This document shows, piece after piece, positions 20,013-29,212 of a DNA stretch of 64,000 nt. Under the pieces are notes generated by a model. It did not search any database. It was not told where the DNA came from and was given only the letters and a program-made list of their open reading frames with translations. The DNA is from Comamonas odontotermitis. GTDB lineage: Bacteria; Pseudomonadota; Gammaproteobacteria; Burkholderiales; Burkholderiaceae_C. How positions within the stretch are numbered: the first letter of the stretch is position 1; the number at the start of each line of letters is the position of its first letter. The position numbers and the translations under genes were made by a program. The stretch covers positions 124,001-188,000 of the forward strand of contig NZ_JACHKZ010000005.1 in NCBI RefSeq assembly GCF_014207855.1. Direction: 5' to 3'.

Positions 20013-20885
20013 TCAATCCGGAATGGTGATGCGGCCTTCAAATACCGTCGTGGCCGGGCCGGTCATCATGACCGGGTCGTTGGCATCGCCCGTCCAGGCA
20101 ATTGTCAGCAAGCCGCCACGGGTCTGTACATCGACCGGGCTTTGCAGCAGGCCCTGCTCAATGCCAGCCACCACGGCAGCGCAGGCACCAGTGCCGCATG
20201 CCAGGGTCTCGCCCACGCCGCGCTCGTATACACGCAGGCGCACATGCTGCGCGTCCTGCACCTGCAAAAATCCCACGTTCACCCGCTCCGGAAAACGCGG
20301 GTGCAACTCCAACAGTGGCCCCAGCGCCAGCACAGGTGCCGTGTCCACATCATCCACCAGCAGTACGCCATGCGGATTGCCCATGGATACAGGGACTACT
20401 AAAACTGTAGCAGTCTGCGCCTGATCATCTACCGCCACGGGCCATTTCTTCGCATGGTGCTGCACCACCGGTGTCAGACCGCTGGTGTCGAAAGGTACTT
20501 CGGCGGGATCGAGGCGCGGCTGCCCCATGTTGACGGTGACACGGCCGTCGGGCATCAGCTCGGGAGCGATCACGCCTTTTTTCGTCTTTACGCGAATCGC
20601 CTTTTTGCCGGTGAGCCCCTTGTCATAGACAAAACGAGCAAAACAGCGCGCGCCATTGCCGCACTGCTCCACCTCACCCCCATCGGCGTTGTGGATGATG
20701 TATTCAAAATCGATCCCTGCTGCAGGCGCCGGGCGCACGGTCAGGATCTGGTCTGCCCCCACGCCGAAGTGACGATCGGCCAGGAAACGGTACTGGTCAG
20801 CGCGCAGGCCCAGCGGGCCCGCAGTCTCGTCCAGCACGACAAAGTCGTTGCCGGCGCCTTGCATCTTGGTGAAGCGGATTTCCAT
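20013..20885 (-). CDS. dapF: DapF, diaminopimelate epimerase
   Basis: Converts LL- to meso-diaminopimelate for lysine and peptidoglycan synthesis. The ATG at 20885 gives 290 residues starting [19 protein letters not shown]. The two catalytic cysteines are visible: C75 in EQCGNGARC and C230 in TLACGTGAC. The open frame runs far upstream through an unrelated stretch antisense to the neighbouring gene, so the longer form is rejected. It is first of dapF-DUF484-xerC and diverges from the Nudix/MBL gene. Confidence 0.97.
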   Translation of the reverse strand: MEIRFTKMQGAGNDFVVLDETAGPLGLRADQYRFLADRHFGVGADQILTVRPAPAAGIDFEYIIHNADGGEVEQCGNGARCFARFVYDKGLTGKKAIRVKTKKGVIAPELMPDGRVTVNMGQPRLDPAEVPFDTSGLTPVVQHHAKKWPVAVDDQAQTATVLVVPVSMGNPHGVLLVDDVDTAPVLALGPLLELHPRFPERVNVGFLQVQDAQHVRLRVYERGVGETLACGTGACAAVVAGIEQGLLQSPVDVQTRGGLLTIAWTGDANDPVMMTGPATTVFEGRITIPD

Positions 20886-20984
20886 GCAGTCATTATCGCT
20901 GTCTGGCGCACTTCGGTACCGAAGCGGCGCATTTGCGCAATGCGTGTGACACCCAGGGAGCCAGCCAGGTTTGATAATGCCCCT

Positions 20985-22673
20985 ATGACCCGCACCAGCC
21001 AGCTTCTCCACGCACAGCGCGAACCCGTGCCTGCGCGTGCCGCCGCAACCGTCCTGTTTTTGCGCGATGCGCCAGACCCACAAGGCGCGCCGGGCACCAC
21101 GCGGCTGGAAGTGCTGATGTCGCGCCGATCCGACAAAGCCCGCTTTGCGGCCAACCACTATGTCTTTCCCGGTGGCTCGCTGGACGCCGAAGACCGGCTC
21201 CACCACGAGCAACTCGCCCGCCGCTCCACGCAGACTGCCGATGCGCTCACCTACGCCCAGGCTGCCATCCGCGAAAGCATGGAGGAGATGGGGGTGCTGC
21301 TGGCCCGCAACACGGATGGCCGCTGGGCAACGCAGGCGGAGGTAGCGCAGATCGACCGCAACCAGCCGCTCTTGCCGCAATGCGCCCGGCTGGGGCTGAC
21401 CCTGGCGGCTGACGCGCTGTGGCCGCTGGCACGCTGGACGGCGGCACTGGAAATTCCCATCCGCTTTGACGTCCCCTTTCTCGTCGCCCGCATGCCCGAA
21501 GGCCAGACGCCTGTCACCGACGACGCCGAGCAGTTTGAACCACTGTGGTGCCACCCGGCAGACGCCCTGCTGCGCGCAGCCCAGGGCGAGATGACCTTGA
21601 TGTTCCCCACCCAGACCACGCTGGAGCATCTGACCCGATACCCCAAGGTGCAGGCGCTGCTGGACGTGCTGCAGGCCTTGCCGGCCGGGCAGATGTTGTG
21701 GGAGACGCTGCCGCGCGGGGGGCTGGTGAATGGCAAGGTACAACGCTTCATGGAGCACCAGACCGTATACGGTGAGCTGGCCCTGGTCTGCCCCGATGGC
21801 CAATTGCACCATGCCGTAGGCTGGCAAAGCGAGCGGCCCGTGCCGCTTTTGAAGAATGTGATGCGCCTCACCGCCGACAACGGCGGCACCATGACCGGCC
21901 CCGGCACCAATACCTACCTCATCGGAGATCCGGCCACCGGTTACATCGTCGTCGACCCCGGCCCCAAACCCCAGGGCCAGGGCGACCCGCATCTGGCGCG
22001 CATCATGGCTGCCACGGGCGGCGACATTCGCGCCATCGTCTGCACCCATTCACACCCGGACCATTCCCCCGGCGCTGCCCCGCTGCAGGCGCTGGTGGCC
22101 CAGGCGGGTTTCGCCACCCCAGTGATCTGGGGCCTGCCGTCGGCCCCCACGGCGCGCGCTGGCAGCCAGTTCACGCCAGATCGGGAGCTGCCCGACGGCG
22201 CTACGCTGGCGCTGCGCCATCCCGATGGTGCCGCCCACAGCCACACTCTACGCGCCATCCACACCCCAGGCCATGCGGCCAACCACGTGTGCCTGGTGCT
22301 GGAAGAAGACGGCCTGCTGCTGAGCGGCGACCACATCCTCAACGGCAGCACCACCGTGGTCGATCCACCCGACGGCAACATGCGCCTGTACCTGGCGTCC
22401 CTGCAAAAACTGGCGAACGCCTGCGAGACGAGCCAGGTGGGCTTTATCCTGCCCGCCCATGGCTATGCGCTAGCGCGCCCGCTGCAGGTGATTCAAAAGC
22501 TGCACGCCCACCGCATGGCACGCGAAGCGAAAGTGAAGGCGGCCATGGCGCACAGCCCCGATGGCACACCGGAAGACTGGGTGGCCATCGCCTATGCCGA
22601 TACACCGCAGGCACTGTGGCCCGTGGCCAAGCGTTCGCTGCTGGCGCACGTGGAGCATATCCGAGGGCTGTAA
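20985..22673 (+). CDS. Fusion of a Nudix hydrolase domain and a metallo-beta-lactamase-fold hydrolase
   Basis: The 562-residue protein joins two enzyme modules. Residues about 18-235 form a Nudix domain with [10 protein letters not shown] and R96-E-S-M-E-E-M-G103, the catalytic Nudix helix; such domains hydrolyse nucleoside diphosphate-X compounds. Residues about 265-560 form a metallo-beta-lactamase fold with H355-S-H357-P-D359-H360, GHAANH and SGDHIL, resembling the LACTB2/glyoxalase-II-like group. Substrates are unknown. Start chosen at ATG 20985, the first ATG after dapF's divergent start. It appears monocistronic. Confidence 0.85.
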   Translation: MTRTSQLLHAQREPVPARAAATVLFLRDAPDPQGAPGTTRLEVLMSRRSDKARFAANHYVFPGGSLDAEDRLHHEQLARRSTQTADALTYAQAAIRESMEEMGVLLARNTDGRWATQAEVAQIDRNQPLLPQCARLGLTLAADALWPLARWTAALEIPIRFDVPFLVARMPEGQTPVTDDAEQFEPLWCHPADALLRAAQGEMTLMFPTQTTLEHLTRYPKVQALLDVLQALPAGQMLWETLPRGGLVNGKVQRFMEHQTVYGELALVCPDGQLHHAVGWQSERPVPLLKNVMRLTADNGGTMTGPGTNTYLIGDPATGYIVVDPGPKPQGQGDPHLARIMAATGGDIRAIVCTHSHPDHSPGAAPLQALVAQAGFATPVIWGLPSAPTARAGSQFTPDRELPDGATLALRHPDGAAHSHTLRAIHTPGHAANHVCLVLEEDGLLLSGDHILNGSTTVVDPPDGNMRLYLASLQKLANACETSQVGFILPAHGYALARPLQVIQKLHAHRMAREAKVKAAMAHSPDGTPEDWVAIAYADTPQALWPVAKRSLLAHVEHIRGL

Positions 22674-22811
22674 CTGCCATCGCTAAAAAGCAAGGCTGCC
22701 AACGCCTTTCTGCATTGGATTCTGGATAGAAAACAGCTCAGTATCCAATACAGGCAAGCGCCGACAGCGCTCTTTTGACAGCCCACGACGCAAAGGCCAT
22801 GCCTGCAGAAG

Positions 22812-23435
22812 CTACAGCTTCGGAATCCTGATCCGGCTGATCATCAGCGAGCCCGACAGCGCAAACAACAGCACCAGCGGGTGCAGCGTAAAGCCAGCAA
22901 TCTTGACCGCCCCCAGCCAAAGATCGGCGCGCACGGCGCTCGTGGCGGCCGCCACTGCCAGCATCGCCACCAGCACGATCGAGGTCGGAATGGGCGTGCC
23001 CTCGAAATACTTCACCTTGCCCGACGGCCCCTCGGCCAGCTCCTCGGCAGTCACGTTGTAACGCGCAAGGCGTGAGACACCGCAGGCCACAAAAAAGCCC
23101 AGCACCACGCGGTCCCACAGGCCCTGCATGCCGCAGGCGTAGGCAATGATGGCTGGCGCTACGCCGAATGAGATCACATCAGCCAGCGAATCGAGCTCGC
23201 GCCCCATGGCCGATGATTTCTGGCGCCAGCGGGCGATCCGCCCATCCAGCACATCAAAGATCAATGCCGCCAGTACCAGCGCCGCAGCAAAGTAGATGTG
23301 ACGCCGGTCTCCGGTCTCCAGATAGCTCATGGCCGAAAACAGCGCGCCCACGCCGCAGACCGCATTGCCCAGGGTGAACCAGTCCGCCAGATGGAACTCG
23401 CGGATCATCGAAAAACGTTTTACAGGACTCGTCAT
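22812..23435 (-). CDS. pssA: PssA, CDP-diacylglycerol-serine O-phosphatidyltransferase
   Basis: Membrane enzyme making phosphatidylserine, precursor of phosphatidylethanolamine. The 207-residue protein has several membrane helices and the CDP-alcohol phosphotransferase signature D61-x2-D64-G-x2-A-R-x8-G78-x3-D82-x3-D86. ISFGVAPA after the signature is typical of the PssA type. ATG at 23435 chosen; an in-frame GTG lies one codon upstream. Stands alone on the minus strand. Confidence 0.93.
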   Translation of the reverse strand: MTSPVKRFSMIREFHLADWFTLGNAVCGVGALFSAMSYLETGDRRHIYFAAALVLAALIFDVLDGRIARWRQKSSAMGRELDSLADVISFGVAPAIIAYACGMQGLWDRVVLGFFVACGVSRLARYNVTAEELAEGPSGKVKYFEGTPIPTSIVLVAMLAVAAATSAVRADLWLGAVKIAGFTLHPLVLLFALSGSLMISRIRIPKL

Positions 23436-23475
23436 CACTGCATTATGAAAGCACTGCGGTGCGCTGCGACCACAA

Positions 23476-23724
23476 TCAGGCTTCGTCGCCGTCGGTCATC
23501 TCTGCCACCGCCGTGATTGCATAGCCCTTCTCCTTGAGTTGGCGACCCGGCTCCTCGATACCGTACTGCGGCCAGCTGGCGACCGATTCATCAAGCTCCA
23601 CATCACGGGCTTCGTCGTGCCAGTCGTAATTGGTGACTTCGCCAGGCAGCACGCGGCCGTGCGGCACGGCGAGATGAGAGAACTTGCCATCGGCTTCGCT
23701 GCGGCGAAAAACATCCATGCGCAT
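23476..23724 (-). CDS. Small acidic protein, DUF6139-like
   Basis: Eighty-two residues starting MRMDVFRRSEADGKFSHLAV. Of two ATGs, 23724 has AAGGA at 7-base spacing, whereas 23730 would be too close to it. The sequence is soluble, acidic and without signal peptide, with HGRVLPGEVTNYDWHDEARD in the middle. It resembles small proteins conserved in Burkholderiales (I believe DUF6139); no function is known. It lies 40 bases upstream of pssA on the same strand and could be cotranscribed. Confidence 0.7.
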   Translation of the reverse strand: MRMDVFRRSEADGKFSHLAVPHGRVLPGEVTNYDWHDEARDVELDESVASWPQYGIEEPGRQLKEKGYAITAVAEMTDGDEA

Positions 23725-23865
23725 AAACATTTCCTTGCTAAGGTTGAACTCCAGTTTTGAATCTAAAGCCCTGCGAAGACGCAGCTCGTAGGAAAAACCC
23801 CCACAAGGCCAGCATGCATCATCCGCCAATGCCCGAGCCCGTTCCTTTCGCATTGCATAGCCCTT

Positions 23866-23918
23866 AAAATAACCGGTTGTGCTTATCCGTCAAGCACAGA
23901 TAGCTCCTTTTTGTATAG
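23866..23918. repeat. Interspersed repeat, copy C
   Basis: Reads aaaataaccggttgtgctta then tccgtcaagcacagatagct and cctttttg. The gtgctt/aagcac arms are complementary around a short loop, with A-rich and T-rich outer edges. This is the best-preserved copy in the window. It lies between the DUF6139-like gene and the S4-domain gene. Confidence 0.7.
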
Positions 23919-23958
23919 CAACCGGCTTTCATATGCCGTCTTGCTCACCCGCTGCACC

Positions 23959-24726
23959 ATGCCCCTCCACGACCAGGACCCCGATCCGCACTCCATCCGC
24001 CTGTCCAAACGCCTGGCGACCGAGACCGGCTGCTCACGCGCTGAGGCCGAGCACTACATCGACGCCGGTTTTGTCACCGTGGATGGACAGGTGCAGGACA
24101 CGCCGGGCGCCCGCGTGCGGCCCGACCAAGCAGTGGCTCTGCAGCCAGGCGCCAACCTCAAGCCCATCCAGCCGGTCACGCTGCTGCTACACAAGCCAGC
24201 AGGCTACAGCCTGCGCCTGCCGCAACCCGGGCGCGATACGCCCAGCGCCGCCAGTCTGCTCACTCCGGGTAACCTGGCAGATGTGGATACGCCGCAGCCC
24301 GTGCACCCACTACCGCGCCACTTTCGCCACCAGCAGTTTCTGCTGCCGCTGCCGCGCGCAGCCAGCGGCTTGGTCGTGTACAGCCAGGATCCGCGCATCA
24401 TCCGCCGCCTGACGGAAGACGCCGATCTGGTGGAACAGGAATGCCTGGCCGAAGTGCGCGGCCAGATGGTGGAAGACGGAATCGCTTTGCTGGCCAAAGG
24501 CCTGTATGTAGAAGACGACCGGCTGCCACCCATCAAGGCCAGTTGGCAAAACGAAACCCATCTGCGCTTTGCCTTGAAGCGCGTGGCGCCAGAGTGGATT
24601 GCACCAGCCTGCACCGCACTGGGGCTGGAGCTGGTAGCCCTCAAGCGCTTGCGCATCGGTCGGATATCGCTGGGTAAGCTCCCGGAAGGACAGTGGCGGT
24701 ATCTGCAGGGATTTGAACGGTTTTAG
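23959..24726 (+). CDS. S4-domain protein related to rRNA pseudouridine synthases, catalytic Asp apparently missing
   Basis: The 255-residue protein has an N-terminal S4 RNA-binding domain (RLSKRLATETGCSRAEAEHY, about 14-33, and VTVDGQV) and a body resembling the RluB/E/F/RsuA family (LLLHKPAGYSL near 75). In active enzymes the catalytic Asp sits in GRLDxDTxGL; the corresponding stretch here reads LPLPRAASGLVVYS, with Pro where the Asp should be. It probably binds RNA without making pseudouridine, or uses another residue. No clear Shine-Dalgarno precedes ATG 23959. Confidence 0.75.
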   Translation: MPLHDQDPDPHSIRLSKRLATETGCSRAEAEHYIDAGFVTVDGQVQDTPGARVRPDQAVALQPGANLKPIQPVTLLLHKPAGYSLRLPQPGRDTPSAASLLTPGNLADVDTPQPVHPLPRHFRHQQFLLPLPRAASGLVVYSQDPRIIRRLTEDADLVEQECLAEVRGQMVEDGIALLAKGLYVEDDRLPPIKASWQNETHLRFALKRVAPEWIAPACTALGLELVALKRLRIGRISLGKLPEGQWRYLQGFERF

Positions 24727-24804
24727 TGCGGTTTCATGCACCAGTCTGCTCAAGGCTGCTGCTTAGAATTGCGGGCATCTTCTTCCATAACCACCGGCCT
24801 CTTC

Positions 24805-25152
24805 ATGTCTTCTGCCCTACCTCCCTGCCCCCAGTGCCAGTCCGAGTTCGTCTACGCCGACGGTCCCTTGCTGATCTGCCCGGAATGTGCCCACGAATGG
24901 CCAGCCAACGCCAGCCCGGAACCTGAAGAGGAAACCCAGGTCGTCATCAAGGATTCGGTAGGCAATGTGCTGCAGGACGGCGACAGCGTCACCGTCATCA
25001 AGGACCTCAAGCTCAAGGGATCGTCGCTGGTAGTGAAGGTGGGGACCAAGGTGCGCAACATCAAACTGGTAGATGGCGACCACGATATCGACTGCCGCAT
25101 TGACGGTATCGGCAACATGCAGCTCAAATCGGCTTACGTGAAAAAGGCGTGA
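24805..25152 (+). CDS. yjdM: YjdM/PhnA-family zinc-ribbon protein
   Basis: The 115-residue protein begins with a zinc ribbon (PPCPQC and LICPECAHEWP) followed by a compact domain with VVIKDSVGNVLQDGDSVTVI and LKLKGSSLVVKVGTKV, the PhnA/YjdM signature. The family was named for alkylphosphonate use, but it is usually not linked to the phn operon and the true role is unclear. Start ATG 24805 matches the family N-terminus. Confidence 0.9.
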   Translation: MSSALPPCPQCQSEFVYADGPLLICPECAHEWPANASPEPEEETQVVIKDSVGNVLQDGDSVTVIKDLKLKGSSLVVKVGTKVRNIKLVDGDHDIDCRIDGIGNMQLKSAYVKKA

Positions 25153-25323
25153 CCGGCTTTTGGGCAAGCGCTGCACCCCGCGCGACAGCTCTGCCTGACT
25201 CATGACGCCTCTTGCACTTGCTGCGCAGGAGCGAAGATGCAAAGGCTCCCAGCCCTGACGCATGATGGATTGCGAAGCAAATCGCGCATCTCCATTCAGC
25301 GCCATCTGCCGTTTTCATCGCAA

Positions 25324-25360
25324 GAAAAGAAAAGCGGCCCTGGTACACACCAGGGCCGCT
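25324..25360 (-). terminator. Rho-independent terminator of rnpB
   Basis: Perfect 12-bp stem (agcggccctggt/accagggccgct, 25333-25344 with 25349-25360), 4-base loop, followed on the minus strand by CTTTTCTTTTC. It lies 17 bases beyond the 3' end of the RNase P RNA. Confidence 0.9.
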
Positions 25361-25376
25361 CTCTTTTGCAAGAAGT

Positions 25377-25716
25377 GTGAAGTCTGCCGATAAGCCGGAT
25401 TCTGTGCACCCGGGTTACCCCAGGCGTGACCGCCATTACTCTGGGCCGGGTGTCACCACCACGGCTCGACGCTACCTACCCGCCAACTCTGCGGAACCAC
25501 ATCAACGCTGGCCTACTTGGTATTGCTGCGCGTAGAGATTGCCCGTTTCACCCCGGGTGGTTTACCTTGCGGTACGCCCCCCGGACTCGTCTCTGTTGCT
25601 CTGATCCTCACCTCACGGTGGGCAGCCGTTAGCTGCTACGCTGTCCTGTGCAGTCCGGACGTTCCTCCAGTGCGGCCTTTCGGCACTTGCACCAGCGGCG
25701 GTCTGGCAGGCTTCAC
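25377..25716 (-). ncRNA. rnpB: RNase P RNA, bacterial class A
   Basis: Catalytic RNA of RNase P, which removes tRNA 5' leaders. On the minus strand the conserved 5' core GAGGAACGTCCGGACTGCAC and the 3' element ACAGAATCCGGCTTATCGGC are present. The termini pair as helix P1 (GTGAAG with CTTCAC, then CTGCC with GGCAG), giving about 340 nucleotides. GGTAAACC and the AGAGTAATGGC region also fit. Promoter and terminator flank it correctly. Confidence 0.96.
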
Positions 25717-25723
25717 AGGGTGC

Positions 25724-25751
25724 ATTATCCCACGCGCGGGCACTGTTTCAG
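25724..25751 (-). promoter_or_regulatory. Probable sigma-70 promoter of rnpB
   Basis: Minus strand -35 CTGAAA (25751-25746) and -10 GATAAT (25729-25724) with a 16-base spacer. The -10 ends 7 bases before the RNA 5' end inferred from helix P1. Confidence 0.6.
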
Positions 25752-25900
25752 ATGCATTGCATGTTCGTTATTGAAGCACGGCAGCCTGCAAGCCAGCCTT
25801 CATGCAAACTGCCTGGGCGCTATAGAGCCATAGAAATAGCCAGCAAAACCGCCCTTCCGGAAGACGATGTGCCAGGTTTGCACCTTGCCTTCGCACCCGC

Positions 25901-27337
25901 TCATCGCCCGTCTTCCATCGCAGCACAAGCTTGGTCGGTGTCTGGCGATGAGGCATCACTGTTTTTAACGCTGGCAGGCAGATCCAGAGTGAAGACGAGG
26001 CCGCCGCCTTCGGACAGAGAGGCATTCAGATTGCCACCGTGCAGCCGGGCGATCGCACGGGCCAGGTACAGGCCCAGGCCCGAGCCTTCGCTGGCGCCGC
26101 TGCGAGCGCTGCGGTAGAAGCGTTCAAACAGCAACGGTAGCTCTTCTGCGGCGACACCTGCGCCGTAATCACGCACGGAGCAATGCAACTGGTCTCCATC
26201 GCGCGCCAGCAGCAGATCAAGAGGGCTACCTGCGGGAGTGTATTTGCAGGCGTTGGCCAGCAAGTTGTGCAGCAGATGGATCAAAAGCTGTTCATCACCC
26301 GCACAGACAAAATCCGCAGACGGTCCGCTGCATTCAATATTGATCTCGCGCCCATCCAGCATGGGCTTGTTGCTATCCACAACATAGTGAACAAGCGCTG
26401 CCAGGTTGAGCGGCCGGGCCTGCAGCTGGATACCGCCCCCTTCCAGCTTGACGCTGGTGAGCACACTGTCGAGCAGCCGTGTCAGCCCTTCGACCGTATG
26501 CCGGGTCTGGCCCATGCGCTCCAGCACCTGTTCAGCCTGCTCCCCGCCGCTGCGGCGAGCCTGGCGCATCAGCCGCTGTGCGGTGGAATCGATCACCGCC
26601 AAAGGCGTTCGGAACTGGTGCGACACCAGCGAGACGAAGTTGCGGTAGGTTTCGGTTGCGCTCTGGGCTCGGTGCAGATCATGGATGGTCTGCTGCAGAG
26701 CATCGCGCTGGGCTGCAATGGTGCGGGCATTGGTACGCTGGCGCTGCAGAGCCGCCACCACTTGCCACATCAGCCAGCTGCCACACAAAGCCACCATGCC
26801 GATGGCGGCAAAGGCCGCCTTGATCCAGTGCTCCAGTTGGTCCAGGCGCCGGCTTTTCTCTTCCCTCTCGCGCAGCATGACCTGGTTTCCCGCCGTCGTG
26901 AGCACCGCAATCAGCGTGCGCAGCTCTTGCTGGGCAACAGGATTGTCCGTGCCAATCAATAGCTGCAGCAAATCCACCTGCTCGAACGCCGCCATGGCAG
27001 GCAACAGTGCATCCAGCTGCCCATAGTGCCGCAGAATGCGGCGCTGCGGGCCGTCGGTCAGCAGCGACAGGCGACTGTGCAGCAAGTCAGCCTGCAAATG
27101 GATGTCTTCCGCATCGGTCTGCTGCAGACGCAAACGCGCCAGATCGCGCTCCAGCACCGTTGCCTGGTGCTGAGCCTGCGCCAGCGCCCAGACCATGTTT
27201 TCACCTTCGCGCTGGCTCAACTCCCGGTGCAACACCAGCAGTTGCCAGACCACCACCAGGCTGCCCGCGAAAAACAGCACCGTTGCAGCCAAAGTCAACC
27301 GGTACTGAAGGCCACGGCGCATGGACAGATCAGGCAT
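25901..27337 (-). CDS. Sensor histidine kinase with helical periplasmic domain
   Basis: The 478-residue inner-membrane kinase has TM1 at about 15-36, a mostly helical periplasmic domain of about 135 residues, TM2 at about 173-194, a coiled linker, HisKA with H240 (SHQFRTPL), and an HATPase domain with N358/N362, DYGAG (390-394) and GSGLGL (418-423). Just after TM1 is E46-N47-x-x-W50. It is third in an operon with the response regulator upstream and, before that, a secreted SUOX-fold protein that is a candidate sensory partner. ATG 27337 lies 13 bases after the regulator stop. Confidence 0.9.
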   Translation of the reverse strand: MPDLSMRRGLQYRLTLAATVLFFAGSLVVVWQLLVLHRELSQREGENMVWALAQAQHQATVLERDLARLRLQQTDAEDIHLQADLLHSRLSLLTDGPQRRILRHYGQLDALLPAMAAFEQVDLLQLLIGTDNPVAQQELRTLIAVLTTAGNQVMLREREEKSRRLDQLEHWIKAAFAAIGMVALCGSWLMWQVVAALQRQRTNARTIAAQRDALQQTIHDLHRAQSATETYRNFVSLVSHQFRTPLAVIDSTAQRLMRQARRSGGEQAEQVLERMGQTRHTVEGLTRLLDSVLTSVKLEGGGIQLQARPLNLAALVHYVVDSNKPMLDGREINIECSGPSADFVCAGDEQLLIHLLHNLLANACKYTPAGSPLDLLLARDGDQLHCSVRDYGAGVAAEELPLLFERFYRSARSGASEGSGLGLYLARAIARLHGGNLNASLSEGGGLVFTLDLPASVKNSDASSPDTDQACAAMEDGR

Positions 27338-27350
27338 GGCAGGCTCCGTC

Positions 27351-28424
27351 TCAGTTCAACGCCGGCGGGGATGCACCCAGCGCAGCCGTCAGCAATACGG
27401 CCACCAGCTCTGCCTGGCGACCCGTCTGGGTTTTGGCAAACATGTTGCGCAGATGAAAGGCCATGGTGCTGGCACTGACTTGCAGCTGCGCACACATCTG
27501 CTGCTTGCTCATGCCGTCCACCAACAGACGGGCCACCTGCGTTTCAGCAGGGGTCAGCGCAAAACGGCGCGCCAGTGCCTCGGCACTGGGCTTGACGGAT
27601 TGCTGCAGGCCGTTGATGAAGAGCGCAAAGCGTTGGTCGCGCGAGTCCGGAGCTCCTTCGCTGCACTCCCCTTCACCGCTATCTTCCCTGGCCGAGAGGG
27701 ATTGGATGGACAGGCACCAGTAGGGAGGGCCGCCAGGAATGGCAGGCACATCGAAGCTGGCCGATTCCTGCCGACCGCGCAGAAACTGGCGCAACCCAGG
27801 GTGCTGCGCCAGCACCTGGCGCAGCACTACCTGCCCTGCTGCATCGATCACCAGTGGACTGCTGTGTTGTGCATCGCCATGGCACAGCGCATAGGCCTGC
27901 CGGTTGGCAAACTGAATCGCCAGATGGCCATCGCAGACCACGGCGCAATGGCCCAGGCTGTCAAGCACACCGTGCCAGTGCCTGTGCGCCTCGTCCAGGC
28001 TGCGCTGCAAGGCATCACGTTGCAGGCGCTGGAGGCGTTGCACCTTGGCGAGCCGGGCTGCCACGGTGGCAAGCAGCAGGTCGTAATCCACTGGTTTGAC
28101 GAGGTAGTCATCCGCGCCCGCACGCGCGCCACGCAGCACATGCTCACGATCGCTGAGCGCCGTCAGCAGCAGAAATGGAACGCTGGAATGCGCGTCCGTC
28201 TCGCGCAGCTCGGCCAGCAGGTCCAGGCCACTCTGGCCGGGAAGGCCGACATCGCACAGGATGAGCGAAGGCTTCATCCGCGAGAGAACAAGCAGCGCGG
28301 CAGGCACATCGGGAACGCCGATGGCCTGGTAGCCCGCTTCTTCCAGTTCATCGCACAGATCGCGCAGCAGCAACGGCTCATCCTCCACACACAGGATCAG
28401 CGGACGGCGAATGGCTTTGAGCAT
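27351..28424 (-). CDS. Response regulator: receiver, middle sensory-like domain, LuxR-type HTH
   Basis: The 357-residue protein starts with a receiver domain (phospho-acceptor D58 in LILCDVGLPG, T88, K110). The middle part (about 130-250) resembles a PAS fold. The C-terminal LuxR/FixJ helix-turn-helix (about 290-345) reads FALTPAETQVARLLVDGMSKQQ. Start taken as ATG 28424 (AAGAG at 6 bases); ATG 28457 is an alternative overlapping the upstream gene. The partner is clearly the adjacent kinase. Confidence 0.88.
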   Translation of the reverse strand: MLKAIRRPLILCVEDEPLLLRDLCDELEEAGYQAIGVPDVPAALLVLSRMKPSLILCDVGLPGQSGLDLLAELRETDAHSSVPFLLLTALSDREHVLRGARAGADDYLVKPVDYDLLLATVAARLAKVQRLQRLQRDALQRSLDEAHRHWHGVLDSLGHCAVVCDGHLAIQFANRQAYALCHGDAQHSSPLVIDAAGQVVLRQVLAQHPGLRQFLRGRQESASFDVPAIPGGPPYWCLSIQSLSAREDSGEGECSEGAPDSRDQRFALFINGLQQSVKPSAEALARRFALTPAETQVARLLVDGMSKQQMCAQLQVSASTMAFHLRNMFAKTQTGRQAELVAVLLTAALGASPPALN

Positions 28425-28446
28425 GCTGGGCTCTTGCGGGTAACGC

Positions 28447-29019
28447 TTACGGGGCATCACTGACGATCAGTTGGCTCAGCTGCCAGGCCCAGCGATGGTC
28501 ATATCTGGCATCCTGCAGCACGGTGTCGCTGTCTCGTGGATAGATGATCCACAGCGGCCCTTTGTCTCGTCGCGTCAATGCCTTGCCGTCCATGCTGAAA
28601 GCCAGCACCACGGGCCAGCGCTGAAAATCCTGGGCAGGAATACGCACGGTATAGCCATTGAGCGCCTGGGCTTGCACCACCATTGCCGGAGTGATGCGCA
28701 CCCCGGCAGCTTCCAGCACATCGCGCGCCAATGGCCCGGTAAAGCGCGACACGCCATCGGTCCAGGGGGTTGCAGTGGCGGTGGTTCGCTGGGGTAGCGC
28801 AGCGAGCTGCTCCGCACTCAGGCGCATGACAGCGCCACGGAATTGCACACTGAGCGCGCCTTGCGGCTGCAAGCCACCAGAACCCGCAGCCATATCGGCA
28901 CCCACAGTGCCTTGTGCCCATACCGGCTGCACGCATACCAGCAAAAAACCGCGAAGCAGACAGCTGCGCAGCGCGGGCCGGAACGTGGGAAAGCGGGGGA
29001 TTTCTGCAGGGGCTGGCAT
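28447..29019 (-). CDS. Secreted SUOX-fold (molybdopterin-oxidoreductase-like) protein, PruR-like
   Basis: The 190-residue protein has a signal peptide (hydrophobic LLRGFLLVCVQPVWAQG, cleavage near 36) and one domain of the sulfite-oxidase/YedY fold, shown by TPWTDGVSRFTGPLARDVL (about 84-102), GYTVRIPAQDF and KGPLWIIYPRD (153-163). No cysteine remains after the signal peptide, so the Mo-coordinating Cys of real molybdoenzymes is absent. Small non-catalytic proteins of this kind, such as Agrobacterium PruR, bind pterins in the periplasm and control a membrane signalling protein. Here it heads an operon with a two-component pair. The RBS GGAG sits 9 bases before ATG 29019. Confidence 0.75.
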   Translation of the reverse strand: MPAPAEIPRFPTFRPALRSCLLRGFLLVCVQPVWAQGTVGADMAAGSGGLQPQGALSVQFRGAVMRLSAEQLAALPQRTTATATPWTDGVSRFTGPLARDVLEAAGVRITPAMVVQAQALNGYTVRIPAQDFQRWPVVLAFSMDGKALTRRDKGPLWIIYPRDSDTVLQDARYDHRWAWQLSQLIVSDAP

Positions 29020-29212
29020 GCTCTGTCTCTCCTTGCCAGCGCCGGAGTGCTTGGCGCATGGTCTGAGGCTCAGATACTGCCGTGTCAGAAACATTTGGTA
29101 AATAGTCCAAATGTACTAACGGGCCCCACTCGAAACGAGCGTTTTCACCAAAAAGTCTTTATTTGATCTTGGTATTTAAAAATGTAAGCGCATACAAACA
29201 AATCAAGAAAAT

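Noticed and set aside
20886..22049. Upstream extension of dapF giving a 678-residue protein
   Set aside because: The extra part is antisense to the Nudix/MBL gene and unlike any DapF; the family N-terminus starts at 20885.
25426..25774. Short plus-strand frames (68 and 85 codons) near 25.5 kb
   Set aside because: They lie on the reverse side of the RNase P RNA gene, which explains the sequence fully.
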